64,000 bases of DNA. It comes from Polyangia bacterium (GTDB taxonomy: Bacteria > Myxococcota_A > Polyangia > Nannocystales > Nannocystaceae). The notes under the pieces were generated by a model that did no database searches, was not told where the DNA came from, and was given only the letters and a program-made list of their open reading frames with translations. The position numbers and the translations under genes were made by a program. Shown piece after piece: positions 18,151 to 27,168 of the stretch; position 1 is the first letter of the stretch, and each line of letters opens with the position of its first letter. The DNA is taken from NCBI GenBank assembly GCA_030430565.1, contig JAUIKS010000038.1, forward strand, positions 62,001-126,000. The letters run 5' to 3'.

Positions 18151-18172
18151 GTTACAACATGTCTATTAAGGC
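18151..18172. promoter_or_regulatory. ACATGTC-type intergenic motif, copy b
   Basis: ACAACATGTCTATTAAGG. It overlaps the ATG proposed for the STAS-like gene at 18159, so it is either its translation start context or an operator placed over the start. It is closest to copy f (63149), sharing ACATGTCT followed by TTAAG. Confidence 0.35.
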
Positions 18173-18548
18173 ACGCTCCGCAGAGCACGCGCTAGCGACG
18201 ATCGAGATCGACCGCGACGGGGTCTTGCTGTTCCGCTACCGCGACGGCATCTATCTCGACGAGGCGGGCGCGCGGGACATCGTCGCGTGCGGCGCGTCGC
18301 TGGCCGGCGAGGACGCGCCCATGCCGACCGTCGTGCTGGTCTCCCGCGTCAAGGGGGTCAGCAAGGGCGCGCGGGACTTCTTCAGCAAGAGCGCCGAGAA
18401 TTGGGCGCTCTCGTCGCGCGTCGCCATGGTGGTCCGGTCCCCAACCGCGCGCATGGTCGCCAACTTCTTCCTCGGGCTGAACAAGCCCGAGCACCCGACG
18501 CGGCTGTTCAACGACGAGGCCTCGGCGCGCGCCTGGCTGCTCCAATGA
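18159..18548 (+). CDS. STAS/SEC14-like small protein (DUF7793 type)
   Basis: 129 aa, soluble. The pattern IEIDRDGVLLFRYRDGIYLDEAGARDIVACGASLAG, then PTVVLVSRVKGVSKGARDFF, VAMVVRSPTARMVANFFLGLNKPEHPTRLFNDEASARAWL, matches small myxobacterial STAS-like proteins that are structurally related to anti-sigma antagonists. No phosphorylatable Ser is obvious at the usual position. It sits between two divergently oriented histidine kinase genes, which suggests a signalling role, but no partner switch is visible. The start overlaps an ACATGTC motif. Confidence 0.65.
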   Translation: MSIKARSAEHALATIEIDRDGVLLFRYRDGIYLDEAGARDIVACGASLAGEDAPMPTVVLVSRVKGVSKGARDFFSKSAENWALSSRVAMVVRSPTARMVANFFLGLNKPEHPTRLFNDEASARAWLLQ

Positions 18549-18585
18549 ACAGGTAGCGCGCCGCGGCGCCCACGCGCGCGACCCC

Positions 18586-20007
18586 TCAGCTCGCGTCGCT
18601 CGCCGGGCGCAGATCCGCGAGCACGTGCACGCGAAACAGCGAGCCCTCGCCGGGCGTGCTCTCGACCGTGATGTCCCCCCCGAGCATTCGCGCGAGCCGG
18701 CGGCTGATCGCGAGGCCGAGGCCCGCGCCGCCGAAGCGGCGCGAGATCTTGTTGTTGGCCTGGGTGAACGGCTCAAACAGCCGCGCGAGCTCCTCGGGCG
18801 TGAGCCCGATGCCGGTGTCCTCGACCTCGAACACGACCACCTCGACGCCGCGCCGTCGCTCTCGACGCGCGCGCAGCTCGACGCGACCCCTCGACGTGAA
18901 CTTGCAGGCGTTGCTGACGAGGTTGAGCAGGATCTGGCGCAGGCGGGTCGGGTCGGTGCGCAGCTCGCCGAGCTCGCGCGCGCTCGCGCAGCGTAGCGTG
19001 TTCTCGTTGCCGGCCGCGAGCGGGCTCGCGGTCGCGGCGATGGTCTCGACGAGCGCGGCGACGCGGACCGTCTGGAGCTCGAGCTCGACGCGGCCGGCCT
19101 CGACCTTGGAGAGGTCGAGGATGTCCTCGATGAGGCTCAGCAGGTGCGCGGCGGAGCTGTGGACCTTGTTGAGGTCGCCGCGCGTCTGCTCGTCGAGCGC
19201 GGCCTCCTCCGAGATCAGCTCGGTGTAGCCGAGGATCGCGTTCAGCGGCGTGCGCAGCTCGTGACTCATGTTGGCGAGAAACTGGCTCTTCGTGCGGCTG
19301 GCCGCGAGCGCGGCCTCCTCGGCGCGGACGCGCTCTTTGACCTCGCGCGAGAGCTCCTCCGTGCGCTGCTCGACCCGGCGCTCGAGCTCCTCCTGAGCGC
19401 AGCGCAGCTCCTGCTCGGCGCGCTCGACGGTGGCGAGCGCCGAGACCAGGCTGTCGGTGGTGCGGTTGAGGAACACGGTGATCGAGGTGCTCGTCGCCGC
19501 GACGACGCCGAGCACGATGACGATCATCAACGCGGTCGAGATCGGGCTGCCCGACGCGGCGGCGCCGGCGGCCGCGCCCACGACCAGGGCCCCCTGCGCG
19601 AAGCCGGTGGGCAGCGGCCGCACGAAGTAGACGGGGGCGCCGGCGATCGGCGGCAGCGCGAGGATCCACGCGTTCGCCTCATAGCCGGCGATCAGCGGGA
19701 GCGCGCCGATGATCACCGAGTTGAGCGCGTAGCGCAGCGCGTCGACGTAGACCGCCCCGCTCGTCGAGAACGACGCGCTGACGCGGTTCGCGGCGATGTT
19801 CTGCGCCAAGAACAGCGCGCAGACGATCACGGTCGCGACGCGGTGCTCGGTCGACGCGATGATCAGGCCCGCGCAGGCGAGCACCACGACCGGGAGCACC
19901 TTGAGCAGGTAGCTCACGCGGTGCACGGCCAGCGCCCGCTGCTTCTCGACGGGCGAGGGGTCGTCGCGCTCGGGCGGGAGCGCGTGCGTCGTCAAGCTCG
20001 CGGACAT
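18586..20007 (-). CDS. Membrane-bound sensor histidine kinase
   Basis: 473 aa. A six-helix N-terminal membrane module (about residues 35-190) is followed by a coiled coil (VERAEQELRCAQEELERRVEQRTEEL), HisKA with His in NMSHELRTPLN, HATPase_c with NLVSNACKFT, DTGIGL and GGAGLGLAIS, ending soon after. There is no receiver or output domain, so the response regulator partner is encoded elsewhere. The membrane module may sense an envelope signal, as in MASE-like sensors, but I do not recognise a named one. The 5' region holds an ACATGTC motif about 100 bp upstream. Confidence 0.9.
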   Translation of the reverse strand: MSASLTTHALPPERDDPSPVEKQRALAVHRVSYLLKVLPVVVLACAGLIIASTEHRVATVIVCALFLAQNIAANRVSASFSTSGAVYVDALRYALNSVIIGALPLIAGYEANAWILALPPIAGAPVYFVRPLPTGFAQGALVVGAAAGAAASGSPISTALMIVIVLGVVAATSTSITVFLNRTTDSLVSALATVERAEQELRCAQEELERRVEQRTEELSREVKERVRAEEAALAASRTKSQFLANMSHELRTPLNAILGYTELISEEAALDEQTRGDLNKVHSSAAHLLSLIEDILDLSKVEAGRVELELQTVRVAALVETIAATASPLAAGNENTLRCASARELGELRTDPTRLRQILLNLVSNACKFTSRGRVELRARRERRRGVEVVVFEVEDTGIGLTPEELARLFEPFTQANNKISRRFGGAGLGLAISRRLARMLGGDITVESTPGEGSLFRVHVLADLRPASDAS

Positions 20008-20103
20008 GCCTCTCTACACAGGTAGAACCCATCGAGCATACCCCGGGCGCGCGGGTGCCCTCGCGCAACGATTTCCGCGCGGAAGCGCGAGGGAGACGTG
20101 GCT

Positions 20104-20122
20104 TTCACGACATGTCTGAACG
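20104..20122. promoter_or_regulatory. ACATGTC-type intergenic motif, copy c, in a 414 bp gap
   Basis: CACGACATGTCTGAACG, including the 8 bp palindrome GACATGTC. It lies about 100 bp upstream of the minus-strand histidine kinase (start 20007) and about 300 bp upstream of the aminotransferase (20422). The rest of the gap 20008-20421 shows only a G-rich tract at about 20354-20372 and no gene I can support. Confidence 0.35.
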
Positions 20123-20421
20123 AGCGCGCTGCGTACGTCGAGCGAGTCGCGCGTCGAGCGGGGCGGCCGCGCGTCAGCGGGCGCGGAGCGAGCGCTCGAG
20201 CAGCGCGAACTCGCCGGGGCGGCGATCGTGACACCGGGTCCATCGCGTCACCGGCCCCGGCGAGCCCGCGCGCCCCGCGACGCGCCGCGCAGCCCGCTGC
20301 GCAGCTCGGCGCGCGCGCGGGCTCGCGGTCACGGCCGCGAATTCGCGGTGTACGGCGGGGCGGGGCGGGGCGCTGGCCTGCGCCTGAAACAGGCTCTACA
20401 GTGGCCCCCGAGCGAAGACCC

Positions 20422-21585
20422 ATGACCGCGACGCGACCACCGCACAACTTCCTCCCCGCGGAGTACGACCGCACCGCGCAGCCCCGCATCAACCATAACT
20501 ACCTCAGCCAGCAGTTCGCCGATTACCGCGACATCTTCGAGAAGCTCGCCGAGCTGGTCGAGGCCAATGACTTCACGCTCGGGCGCACCGTCGACCGCTT
20601 CGAGCGAGCGATCGCCGAGCTGCTGCGGGCGAAGCACGTCGTGGGCGTCGGCAGCGGCACGGACGCGCTGTTCCTCAGCCTCAAGGCGCTGGGCGTCGGC
20701 CCCGGCGACGAGGTCATCACGACGCCCTACACCTTTCACAGCACCGTCGGCGCGATCGGGACGACCGGCGCGCGCCCGGTGTTCGCCGACATCGGCGACG
20801 ACTACAACCTCGACCCCGCCAAGGTCGAGGCCGCGATCACGCCGCGTACGCGCGCGATCTTGCCGGTGCACTGGAGCGGCCGCTGCTGCGACATGGACGC
20901 GCTCGGCGACATCGCGCGGCGCCACGACCTGCGCGTGGTCGAGGACGCCTGCCACGCGATCAACGCCTCGTACAAGGGCAAGCGACCGGGGACGCTGGGG
21001 GACGCGGGCTGCTTCAGCATGCACCCGCTGAAGAACCTCAACTGCTGGGGCGACGGCGGCTTCATAGCGACCGACTCGGACGAGCTGCACGACAAGCTCG
21101 TGCTGCTGCGCAACCACGGCCTCGTGAGCCGCGACGAGTGCGTGCTGTGGGGCTTTAACTCGCGGCTCGACACGGTGCAGGCCGTCGTCGCGCTGCACCT
21201 GCTCGAGCGCATCGACCACATCACCGAGCGCCGGCGCGCGCACGCGCGGTACCTCGACGAGGCGCTCGCCGACATCGACGGCGTTACGGTGCCCGCGCGC
21301 GACCCCGAGATCGAGGAGGTCTTTCACATCTACGTGATCCGCTGCGAGCGTCGTGACGCGCTGCAGCGCTACCTCATCGAGCACGACGTCGACGCCAAGA
21401 TCCACTACCCGATCCCGATGCACCTGCAGGTCGCGGCGAAGGACCTGGGCTACCAAGAGGGCGACTTCCCGGTGGCCGAGGCGACCTGCCGATCGGTGCT
21501 CTCGCTGCCGGTCCACGAGTTTATGACCCAAGAGGATCTGGACTACGTGGTCGCGCAGATCCGGGCGTTTTACTCGGGCTCGTAG
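20422..21585 (+). CDS. DegT/DnrJ/EryC1/StrS-family PLP aminotransferase
   Basis: 387 aa from the ATG at 20422. It has the sugar-aminotransferase layout: GSGTDALFLSLKALGVGPGDEVITTPYTF (PLP phosphate loop), ARPVFADIGDDYNLDP, PVHWSGRCCDMD, VVEDACHAINASY (Asp binding the PLP ring N), and FSMHPLKNLNCWGDGG with the Schiff-base Lys. Family members transaminate keto-sugars, usually for surface polysaccharide or antibiotic sugars. The stop is 16 bp from the convergent ATP-grasp gene. No other sugar genes lie beside it, so the pathway is unknown. An upstream open extension of 108 codons is Arg-rich and rejected. Confidence 0.9.
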   Translation: MTATRPPHNFLPAEYDRTAQPRINHNYLSQQFADYRDIFEKLAELVEANDFTLGRTVDRFERAIAELLRAKHVVGVGSGTDALFLSLKALGVGPGDEVITTPYTFHSTVGAIGTTGARPVFADIGDDYNLDPAKVEAAITPRTRAILPVHWSGRCCDMDALGDIARRHDLRVVEDACHAINASYKGKRPGTLGDAGCFSMHPLKNLNCWGDGGFIATDSDELHDKLVLLRNHGLVSRDECVLWGFNSRLDTVQAVVALHLLERIDHITERRRAHARYLDEALADIDGVTVPARDPEIEEVFHIYVIRCERRDALQRYLIEHDVDAKIHYPIPMHLQVAAKDLGYQEGDFPVAEATCRSVLSLPVHEFMTQEDLDYVVAQIRAFYSGS

Positions 21586-21601
21586 CGGGCTCGTAGCGGG
21601 C

Positions 21602-22636
21602 CTAGGCGTCGCCCGTGGGCGCGTCGTAGAACACGGGCTCCATGTCCATCTGGCGCACGAACTCGAGGCCGACGCGGCAGCCGCCCGGGGCGACCGCGTC
21701 GCCGACGGGTTGACCCGCGCGCAGGCGCACGAGCGCGAGCGCGAGGTTCGCCCCCGCCTTCGCCATCAGCCACCCGCGTCCAGCCGGGCGCGGGTTGATC
21801 TCGTTGAGCCGCGGCCGCCCGCGCTCGTCCTCGCGCAGGTCGACGCTGAACATCCCGTGGGGCACGGGGCAGACCGCGCGGACGACGGTCTCGGCGGCGG
21901 CGGCGGACGCCGGCACGTCGACGGTCCGCGCCCGCCGGACCTGCCCGGTCACGCCGCCTGGCGCGACGCTGGCGAGGAAGTACTCGACGCGCTCCATCTG
22001 GGCGGTCGCGACCAGCTCGCCGCGGTCGAAGATCGCGGTCCAGTTGAGGTTGCGGCCGGGCAGGAACTCTTGGAGCATCCAGCTGCCCTTGACGCCCCGA
22101 CGTGTCCAAAAAGCCATCCACGCGCGGCCCTCGTCGACGCTCTCGATCGCGATCGCGCCGGCCCCCGAGGCGCCCTGCGAGGGCCGCAGCCAGGCTCGCT
22201 TCGTGGGCAGCCGCGCGAGCGCGCCGCTCAGGCCGTCGGCGTCGGCGACCAGCTCGGTCGCGGGGAACAGCCCGGTGTCGCGGGCGGCCGCCTCGGTCTT
22301 CGCCTTGTCGAGCAGGACCGGCAGGACCTCCTGCGGCGGCACGTTGACGATCTTCTCGGGTCGTCGACCGGTCCGCGTGAGCGCCTCGACCTCCACGTCG
22401 AGGGTCACGAAGGCGGCGGCGCAGCCCGCCGAGAGCCGCTCGAGCGCGTCGATGTAGGCCTCGGGCTCGCGATCGGCGCGCGGGATCTCGTGGACCTCGT
22501 CACAGACCGCGCCGCCGAGGTGCCGCCCCGGCGCGCTCGCGTCCGCGCCGACGATGACGATGGAGGGATCCTCCCGAAGGCAGCGCACAGTGTCGAGGGC
22601 CGGGCTTCCGCCCACGCTCGTGACGAGGACTCTCAT
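21602..22636 (-). CDS. ATP-grasp ligase of the carbamoyl-phosphate-synthase-like group
   Basis: 344 aa, soluble. N-terminal pre-ATP-grasp Rossmann half begins MRVLVTSVGGSPALDTVRCLRE (nucleotide-sugar-like loop), then ATP-grasp signatures: LLDKAKTEAAARDTGLFPATELV, RPSQGASGAG (Gly-rich loop), WMLQEFLPGRNLNWTAIFDRGELV, and the metal-binding FSVDLREDERGRPRLNEINPRPAGRGW (D...E.N). This type makes amide or peptide-like bonds using acyl-phosphate intermediates. Substrate unknown. It is convergent with the aminotransferase gene, 16 bp apart, so it is not co-transcribed with it. Confidence 0.87.
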   Translation of the reverse strand: MRVLVTSVGGSPALDTVRCLREDPSIVIVGADASAPGRHLGGAVCDEVHEIPRADREPEAYIDALERLSAGCAAAFVTLDVEVEALTRTGRRPEKIVNVPPQEVLPVLLDKAKTEAAARDTGLFPATELVADADGLSGALARLPTKRAWLRPSQGASGAGAIAIESVDEGRAWMAFWTRRGVKGSWMLQEFLPGRNLNWTAIFDRGELVATAQMERVEYFLASVAPGGVTGQVRRARTVDVPASAAAAETVVRAVCPVPHGMFSVDLREDERGRPRLNEINPRPAGRGWLMAKAGANLALALVRLRAGQPVGDAVAPGGCRVGLEFVRQMDMEPVFYDAPTGDA

Positions 22637-22717
22637 GGTCGCATTTCATAGCCGCCCGTCGTCGCGCTGTACATGGGGGGCCGTCGGGTCCGCGAGCCAC
22701 GCGCGTCGCGGAGGCGC

Positions 22718-25591
22718 TCAGCGCCCAGCGGCGCGTGTATCGAGCCACGCGCGGACCGCCTCGAGCTCCGCGCGCGCGCCCTCGAACTCCGCGAGCTGGC
22801 GCTCGGCCGCGCGCGCCAGCGACTCGGCCTCGGCCGGATCGCCGCCCGTCTCGGTGAGCAGGCGCGCGAGCAAGAACCGTGAGCGCGCGACCGATCGCGG
22901 CGTCTCGCCCGTCGCGGCGACGCGCCGCTCGAGCGCGAAGCGAGCGTGCGGGAGCGCGTCCTTGGGCTTCCCGAGGCCACGGAGCGCGCGCGCGAGCTCG
23001 TGGCGCGCGGCCGCGGAGCCGAGCGTGTCGGTCCCGTGCGCCTTCTCCCGGATAGCGAGCGCGCGCTCGGCGTGCGCGCGCGCCTCCGCGAAGTCCTCGG
23101 CGTCGTTGAGCAGCTCGGCGAGGTTCTCGAGCACGGCCGAGGTCACCGGGTGCTCCGCGCCGAGGCCCTGCTCGCCGATCGCGAGCGCGCGCTTGAGGTG
23201 CGCCAGCGCCTCGTCACGGCGCCCGCGCTCGTTCATGAGGCCGCCCAGGAACGAGAGGAAGGTGGCGATGTTGTGGTGCTCCGCGCCGTAGGTCCGCTCG
23301 CCTGTCTCTAAGGCCCTCCGCGCGAGCTCCTCGGCGTCGTCGAGTCGCTTGATCCGATAGGACAGGATCGCGGTATTGTAGAGGATGTTGGCGAGGAGCG
23401 GGTGATCCGGGCCGAGCGCTTTCTCCTGGATCGCCAGGGCGCGGCGAGCCGCGGCGAGCGCCTCGTCGGGCTGCTCGAGGCGACCGTGCGCCGCCGCGAG
23501 GCGATTGAGCGTCTCCGCGAGGACGGGGTGCTCATCGCCGAACACGCGCTGCTGGATCCCGTAACAGCGCGTGAAGTAGGAGCGCGCGGCGTCGTACTGA
23601 AGGTCGCTGAAATTGACCGCGCCTATGTTGCACAGCGACTCGGCGATGAGCGGGTGGTCGGCGTCGAGCATTCGCTCGCGCAGCTCGAGCGCGCGCGCGA
23701 GGTCCTCGCGCGCCTCGTCGAAGCGTCCGCGCCGCATCACGAACATCCCGCGCTGGCTGAGGTACTCGGCCGACTGCGCCGGCGTCCCGCTGAACTTGAC
23801 CTCGGCCGCCGCGTGCCGGGACCAGCGCTCACCACGATCGACGTCGCCGAGCCCGTGCGCGGTGACGCGGACCAGCTCCGTCGCGGCCGCGACCGCGACC
23901 CTCGCGTGGCCGCAGCCGCGCGCGGTGAAGAAGGCGTCCTCGAGCGCGCGCGCCGAGCCCTCGTAGTCGGCGGTCTCCCGCAGCAGCTGGCCTCGCAGCA
24001 GCGCGAACTCGGCGAGCAGCGGCTCGTAGCCGGTGTCTGTGACCTCCGCCGAGAGCTCGTCGAGCTGCCGCAGCCCCTCCTGCAGGCGCGCGGCGCTGAG
24101 CAGCGCCTCGACCGTCGCCGCGGCCCCGCGGAGCTCGCGGACGCGCGCCGCGATCGCCGGATCGTCGGGCGGTCGTACCCGCGACTGCAGGGCCTCGGCG
24201 TCGGCGCAGGCGTCGAGCCCTGGGAGCGCGCGCGTCGCCTGCACGGCCCGCTCCGCGAGCGCCGCGTCCGTCTGCTCGAGGGTGCCGGCGAGCGCGTCGA
24301 GGCGCTGGCGGTGGCGCTCGAGACAGGCCATCCGCAGGTCGAGCAGCTCGCCGGACTGCCGCCCTTGCTGGTGCGAGCGGCAGGCCTCTTCGTGCATGTC
24401 GATCCACGCGCGGCGGTAGCCGTCGAGATGCTCGCCTACGTTGTCGGCGACCGCGTCGACGTAGACCAGCCCCGTGGCTCGCAGCGCCTCGGCGACGCGC
24501 GCGCGTCGCTCCGCGCTCCAGGCCCCCGCGAGCGCCTCCTCGCCGTGCTCACAGACCGCCTCGCGCCGATCGAACTCGCGCGCGAGCAGAGCCGCGCCCA
24601 CGGCGACGGCTGCCCCAAACGACAGGAGCCCGATCCAGCGGCGGCGGCGCTGCGCGGGGTCACGCGAGAGCGCGTCGAGCAGCTCCTCCATCGACGGCCA
24701 GCGCTCGCTCGGGGTGATCGAGAGCCCGCGGACCAGCACGCGGCGGATCCGGCTCGGCACGCGGCGCCCGTCGGGCGGCGTCGAGAACCGGTGGAGCAGC
24801 ACCGCCGCCATGATCTCCTTCTGCGAGCGCCCGAGGAAGGGGCGCACGCCGTAGAGCAGCTCGTAGACCACGGCGCAGAAGCTGAACTGATCGGCGGGCG
24901 GCCCCGCGGCCTCGCGCAGATGTTGCTCTGGGGACATGTACGCCGGCGTGCCGATCAGCGTGTTGGCCGCGGTCAGCTCCAGCTCCAGCGAGGTGTGGCT
25001 GCCGGAGACGCTGACCCCCAGGTCCGCGGCGGCGCGCAGCACTCGGTCCGCCTCGGCGCCCTCGCCAGCGGCGCGGACCAAGCCGAAGTCGAGCACGTGG
25101 CCGCGGCCGGCGGCGTCGACGAGCACGTTGTCTGGTTTAAAGTCGCGGTGCACCAGCCCCGCGCGGTGGGCCGCCGCCAGCCCGCGACCCGCGTCGATGC
25201 AGGGCTTTAGCAGCTCCCGCCAGCCGCGCTCGCGCTCGCGCGCCCAGCGTCGCAGCGTGTGCCCCTCGATGAACTCCATCACCAAGAACACGCGGCCGAG
25301 CTCGTCGCGCCGCGCCTCGTAGACCTGCACGACGTTGGGGTGCGAGAGCCGGGCGAGGCCCTGCGCCTCGCGCAGCATGCGGGAGTGCACGTCCGCCTTG
25401 CCCTGCCCCATGGTGCGCATGACCTTGAGCGCGACCTTCCGGTTGAGCTCCTCGTCGTAGGCCACGTACACCGTGCCCATCGCGCCGCTCCCCAGCTCGC
25501 GGAGGATGACGAAGCGGTCGACGCGGGTCGGGGCCGGGAGCTCGTTCACCACGGGCGCGTTGCCCGAGACGCTGAGCGTCGTCTCGTCCAC
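22718..25591 (-). CDS. Ser/Thr protein kinase with C-terminal TPR repeats
   Basis: About 957 aa from the GTG at 25591; an upstream GTG at 25684 would add 31 aa but would place the palindrome at 25659-25678 inside the gene. Kinase domain with Gly-loop GSGAMGTVYVAYD, VALK Lys, HRDFKPDN, DFG and SPEQ, then one membrane helix (GLLSFGAAVAVGAALL), a Cys-containing extracytoplasmic part and many TPRs (repeated RALAIQE / GPDHPLLA type blocks). It is intact and parallel in design to the kinases at 4797 and to the interrupted one. It lies inside insert B, so the insert carries its own kinase copy. Confidence 0.9.
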   Translation of the reverse strand: MDETTLSVSGNAPVVNELPAPTRVDRFVILRELGSGAMGTVYVAYDEELNRKVALKVMRTMGQGKADVHSRMLREAQGLARLSHPNVVQVYEARRDELGRVFLVMEFIEGHTLRRWARERERGWRELLKPCIDAGRGLAAAHRAGLVHRDFKPDNVLVDAAGRGHVLDFGLVRAAGEGAEADRVLRAAADLGVSVSGSHTSLELELTAANTLIGTPAYMSPEQHLREAAGPPADQFSFCAVVYELLYGVRPFLGRSQKEIMAAVLLHRFSTPPDGRRVPSRIRRVLVRGLSITPSERWPSMEELLDALSRDPAQRRRRWIGLLSFGAAVAVGAALLAREFDRREAVCEHGEEALAGAWSAERRARVAEALRATGLVYVDAVADNVGEHLDGYRRAWIDMHEEACRSHQQGRQSGELLDLRMACLERHRQRLDALAGTLEQTDAALAERAVQATRALPGLDACADAEALQSRVRPPDDPAIAARVRELRGAAATVEALLSAARLQEGLRQLDELSAEVTDTGYEPLLAEFALLRGQLLRETADYEGSARALEDAFFTARGCGHARVAVAAATELVRVTAHGLGDVDRGERWSRHAAAEVKFSGTPAQSAEYLSQRGMFVMRRGRFDEAREDLARALELRERMLDADHPLIAESLCNIGAVNFSDLQYDAARSYFTRCYGIQQRVFGDEHPVLAETLNRLAAAHGRLEQPDEALAAARRALAIQEKALGPDHPLLANILYNTAILSYRIKRLDDAEELARRALETGERTYGAEHHNIATFLSFLGGLMNERGRRDEALAHLKRALAIGEQGLGAEHPVTSAVLENLAELLNDAEDFAEARAHAERALAIREKAHGTDTLGSAAARHELARALRGLGKPKDALPHARFALERRVAATGETPRSVARSRFLLARLLTETGGDPAEAESLARAAERQLAEFEGARAELEAVRAWLDTRAAGR

Positions 25592-25655
25592 GTCGAGGAG
25601 ATGTTGTGGCTCTGGCAAGGGGCGCTCGAGGTGGCGTCGTGGGGCGGCTGGTTTT

Positions 25656-25680
25656 TGAAGATGTCCGTTGAGACATCTGT
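25656..25680. promoter_or_regulatory. ACATGTC-type motif, copy d: perfect palindrome AGATGTC-N6-GACATCT
   Basis: A perfect 7 bp inverted repeat with a 6 bp spacer at 25659-25678, in an otherwise gene-free stretch 25592-25922. It is 68-87 bp upstream of the preferred kinase start (25591). TGAAGATGTCCGT here (25656-25668) is identical to 62089-62101 (copy e), which lies at a similar distance upstream of the lipoprotein gene starting at 62010. A dyad of this form is typical of a dimeric repressor or activator site. Confidence 0.5.
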
Positions 25681-25922
25681 GCACGCCGCGATCCCCCCAT
25701 CGTACTCGCTCGACCGCCGGCCGCGCGGGCTTCCCGAGGCGGCCGCTGCCGATCGCGCTCGACGACGCGCGGCCTGACTCCTCGACGCGCGACCGAGATC
25801 ACGCTCTTGGTGGGCTGGCGTCGTGGGAGCGGTTCGCGGTCGCGCGAGCGCGCTGGCGCTCGACTTCGCGCTCGGCTGGGGCGCGAGCTTGTTCGCGCGC
25901 GCGGCGTGCTACGGTCCCCCGG

Positions 25923-26417
25923 ATGCGCGGACTTCACGACGCCGGCGCGCTCTCGCTGCTGCTCGCGCTCGCGGCGTGTGGTCCAGACGAGATGACGGAG
26001 GGAGACGACTCCGAGTCGCGGGTAGAGGACCCCGTGGCGGCGATCGCTGACTGTGGCGTCGATCGCCCGTGTGAGGGCCTCGCCGTGTCCGAGACGACGA
26101 TGTGCGCGCTCGCGCGGATCCAGTCGGGCGAGCCGGCGTACGTCACCTTCCCCTACGGCTACCCCTGTCTCGAGGGCCCGACCGGGACGAGCCACCTGCT
26201 CATTCGCGACGCCGCGACGCTCACGATGATCGACGAGATCGTCGAGTTCTCTCCGGAGACGCGCGTCTATGACGTCGCGGTGGATCTTGAGCTCGTCGCC
26301 GAGAACATCGCTACCTGTGAGCAGGCGATCGCCGATGGATTTGAGTGTGAGCCCTGCCACTTCGTGATGGGCCTCGGGGAGCGTACGAGCCATCAGCGCT
26401 TCTCGTGTGACGAGTAG
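25923..26417 (+). CDS. Small Cys-rich lipoprotein of unknown function
   Basis: 164 aa from the ATG at 25923. Signal peptide and lipobox (LLLALAACGPDE). The mature part has about eight Cys residues (CGVDRPCEG, MCALARIQ, PCLEGPTG, ATCEQA, ECEPCHF, FSCDE), consistent with disulfide bonding outside the cell. I recognise no family. It is the last complete gene in insert B, near its right end. Longer upstream frames are Arg-rich and not credible. Confidence 0.7.
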   Translation: MRGLHDAGALSLLLALAACGPDEMTEGDDSESRVEDPVAAIADCGVDRPCEGLAVSETTMCALARIQSGEPAYVTFPYGYPCLEGPTGTSHLLIRDAATLTMIDEIVEFSPETRVYDVAVDLELVAENIATCEQAIADGFECEPCHFVMGLGERTSHQRFSCDE

Positions 26418-26565
26418 CGCGCCTACGCTTCGCGGCGACGAGCGCTCACTCGAGGAGAACGAGGTGGCGACTGAAGGCCCAGACCCCGCCGAGCGTTTGG
26501 GGCTACTTCGCCGGCCTCGCTCGCGTCGACGTTCGGCCTCGTATCAACCTGTCGCCGCGGTCGCT

Positions 26566-26582
26566 GGAACCTGCTCGGAACC
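26566..26582. other. Putative recombinase arm site of insert B
   Basis: GGAACC-tgctc-GGAACC, 76 bp before the 9 bp core at 26642. The same arrangement occurs 75 bp before the cores at 45307 and 49842. The flanking gap 26418-26641 contains no gene. Confidence 0.5.
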
Positions 26583-26641
26583 GCGGTCGCTCGCCCCGAG
26601 ATTTCCTCGCCTGCTCAGTCACTTGCGCGATTCGAAAAATA

Positions 26642-26977
26642 TCCGGCTTGAAGTCTCGATGCGTCAGCCCGGCCGCGTGCGCGGCCGCCAGGCCCGCTCC
26701 CGCGTCGCGGTACATCGACAGGATCTCGTCGACGCTGCGCGGGGCGGCGCGCAGCCACCCCCCCAGCGTCGAGCCCTCGATAAACTCCATCGCCACGAAG
26801 ACGTCGCCCTCGCTCGTGGTCCCGACATCGTGGACGTGGACGACGTGGGCGTGGGACAGCCGCGCCATCGCCTGCGCCTCGCGGAGCAGCCGCGCGCGCG
26901 CGTCGGCGTCGCGGCGCTCGCTGAGCAGCAGCTTGATCGCGACCTTGCGGTCGAGCTCTGGGTCGTAGGCCGCGAAC
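26642..26977 (-). pseudogene. Kinase fragment 2: N-lobe after the Gly-loop to HRDFKP
   Basis: The minus-strand frame reads FAAYDPELDRKVAIKLLL (subdomain II Lys), a helix RLLREAQAMARLSHAHVV, the hinge FVAMEFIEGSTLGGWL and the catalytic loop GLTHRDFKP, then departs from kinase sequence (DIFRIAQV). It lacks the Gly-loop, which is at 49842-50030, and everything after KP, which is at 8704-11016. Its two ends coincide with the 13 bp core 26965-26977 and the 9 bp core 26642-26650. The 107 codons between the junctions are intact. Alone it cannot encode a functional kinase; as the middle piece of the split gene it is exactly what is missing. Confidence 0.85.
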
Positions 26978-27168
26978 TCTCTCGGCGTGTCCGCGCTCAC
27001 CGGGAGAGGCGCGGGTAGACGCCGTTTCTCGAGCCCTCGATCGACGCCGCGCCCGCCGTGAGTACGCGGGAGGGGGCGCCGGGGCGCGCGCGCGTGCGGT
27101 GTGAGCGGCACACTGCGGGGACGAGGGCGGCTGGAACCCGTAGATGGTTTTGGGCAGTCTCGCCGGTG

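Larger units (their letters stand above)
11015..26650. mobile_element. Insert B (15.6 kb) interrupting the kinase gene at HRDFKP|EN
   Basis: Kinase fragment 2 stops and fragment 3 resumes on either side of this segment, and both junctions fall in a shared 9 bp TCCGGCTTG (11015-11023 and 26642-26650), encoding the K-P of the HRDxKPEN loop. Joining at the repeat restores an in-frame catalytic loop. Its right end has GGAACC-N5-GGAACC 76 bp before the core, the same geometry as the other insert. No recombinase gene was found inside. Cargo: GNAT, repeat protein, OB-lipoprotein/UbiA/DUF2085 operon, two histidine kinases, STAS-like protein, DegT aminotransferase, ATP-grasp ligase, an intact kinase and a lipoprotein. 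That the segment moves as a unit is inference. Confidence 0.6.
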
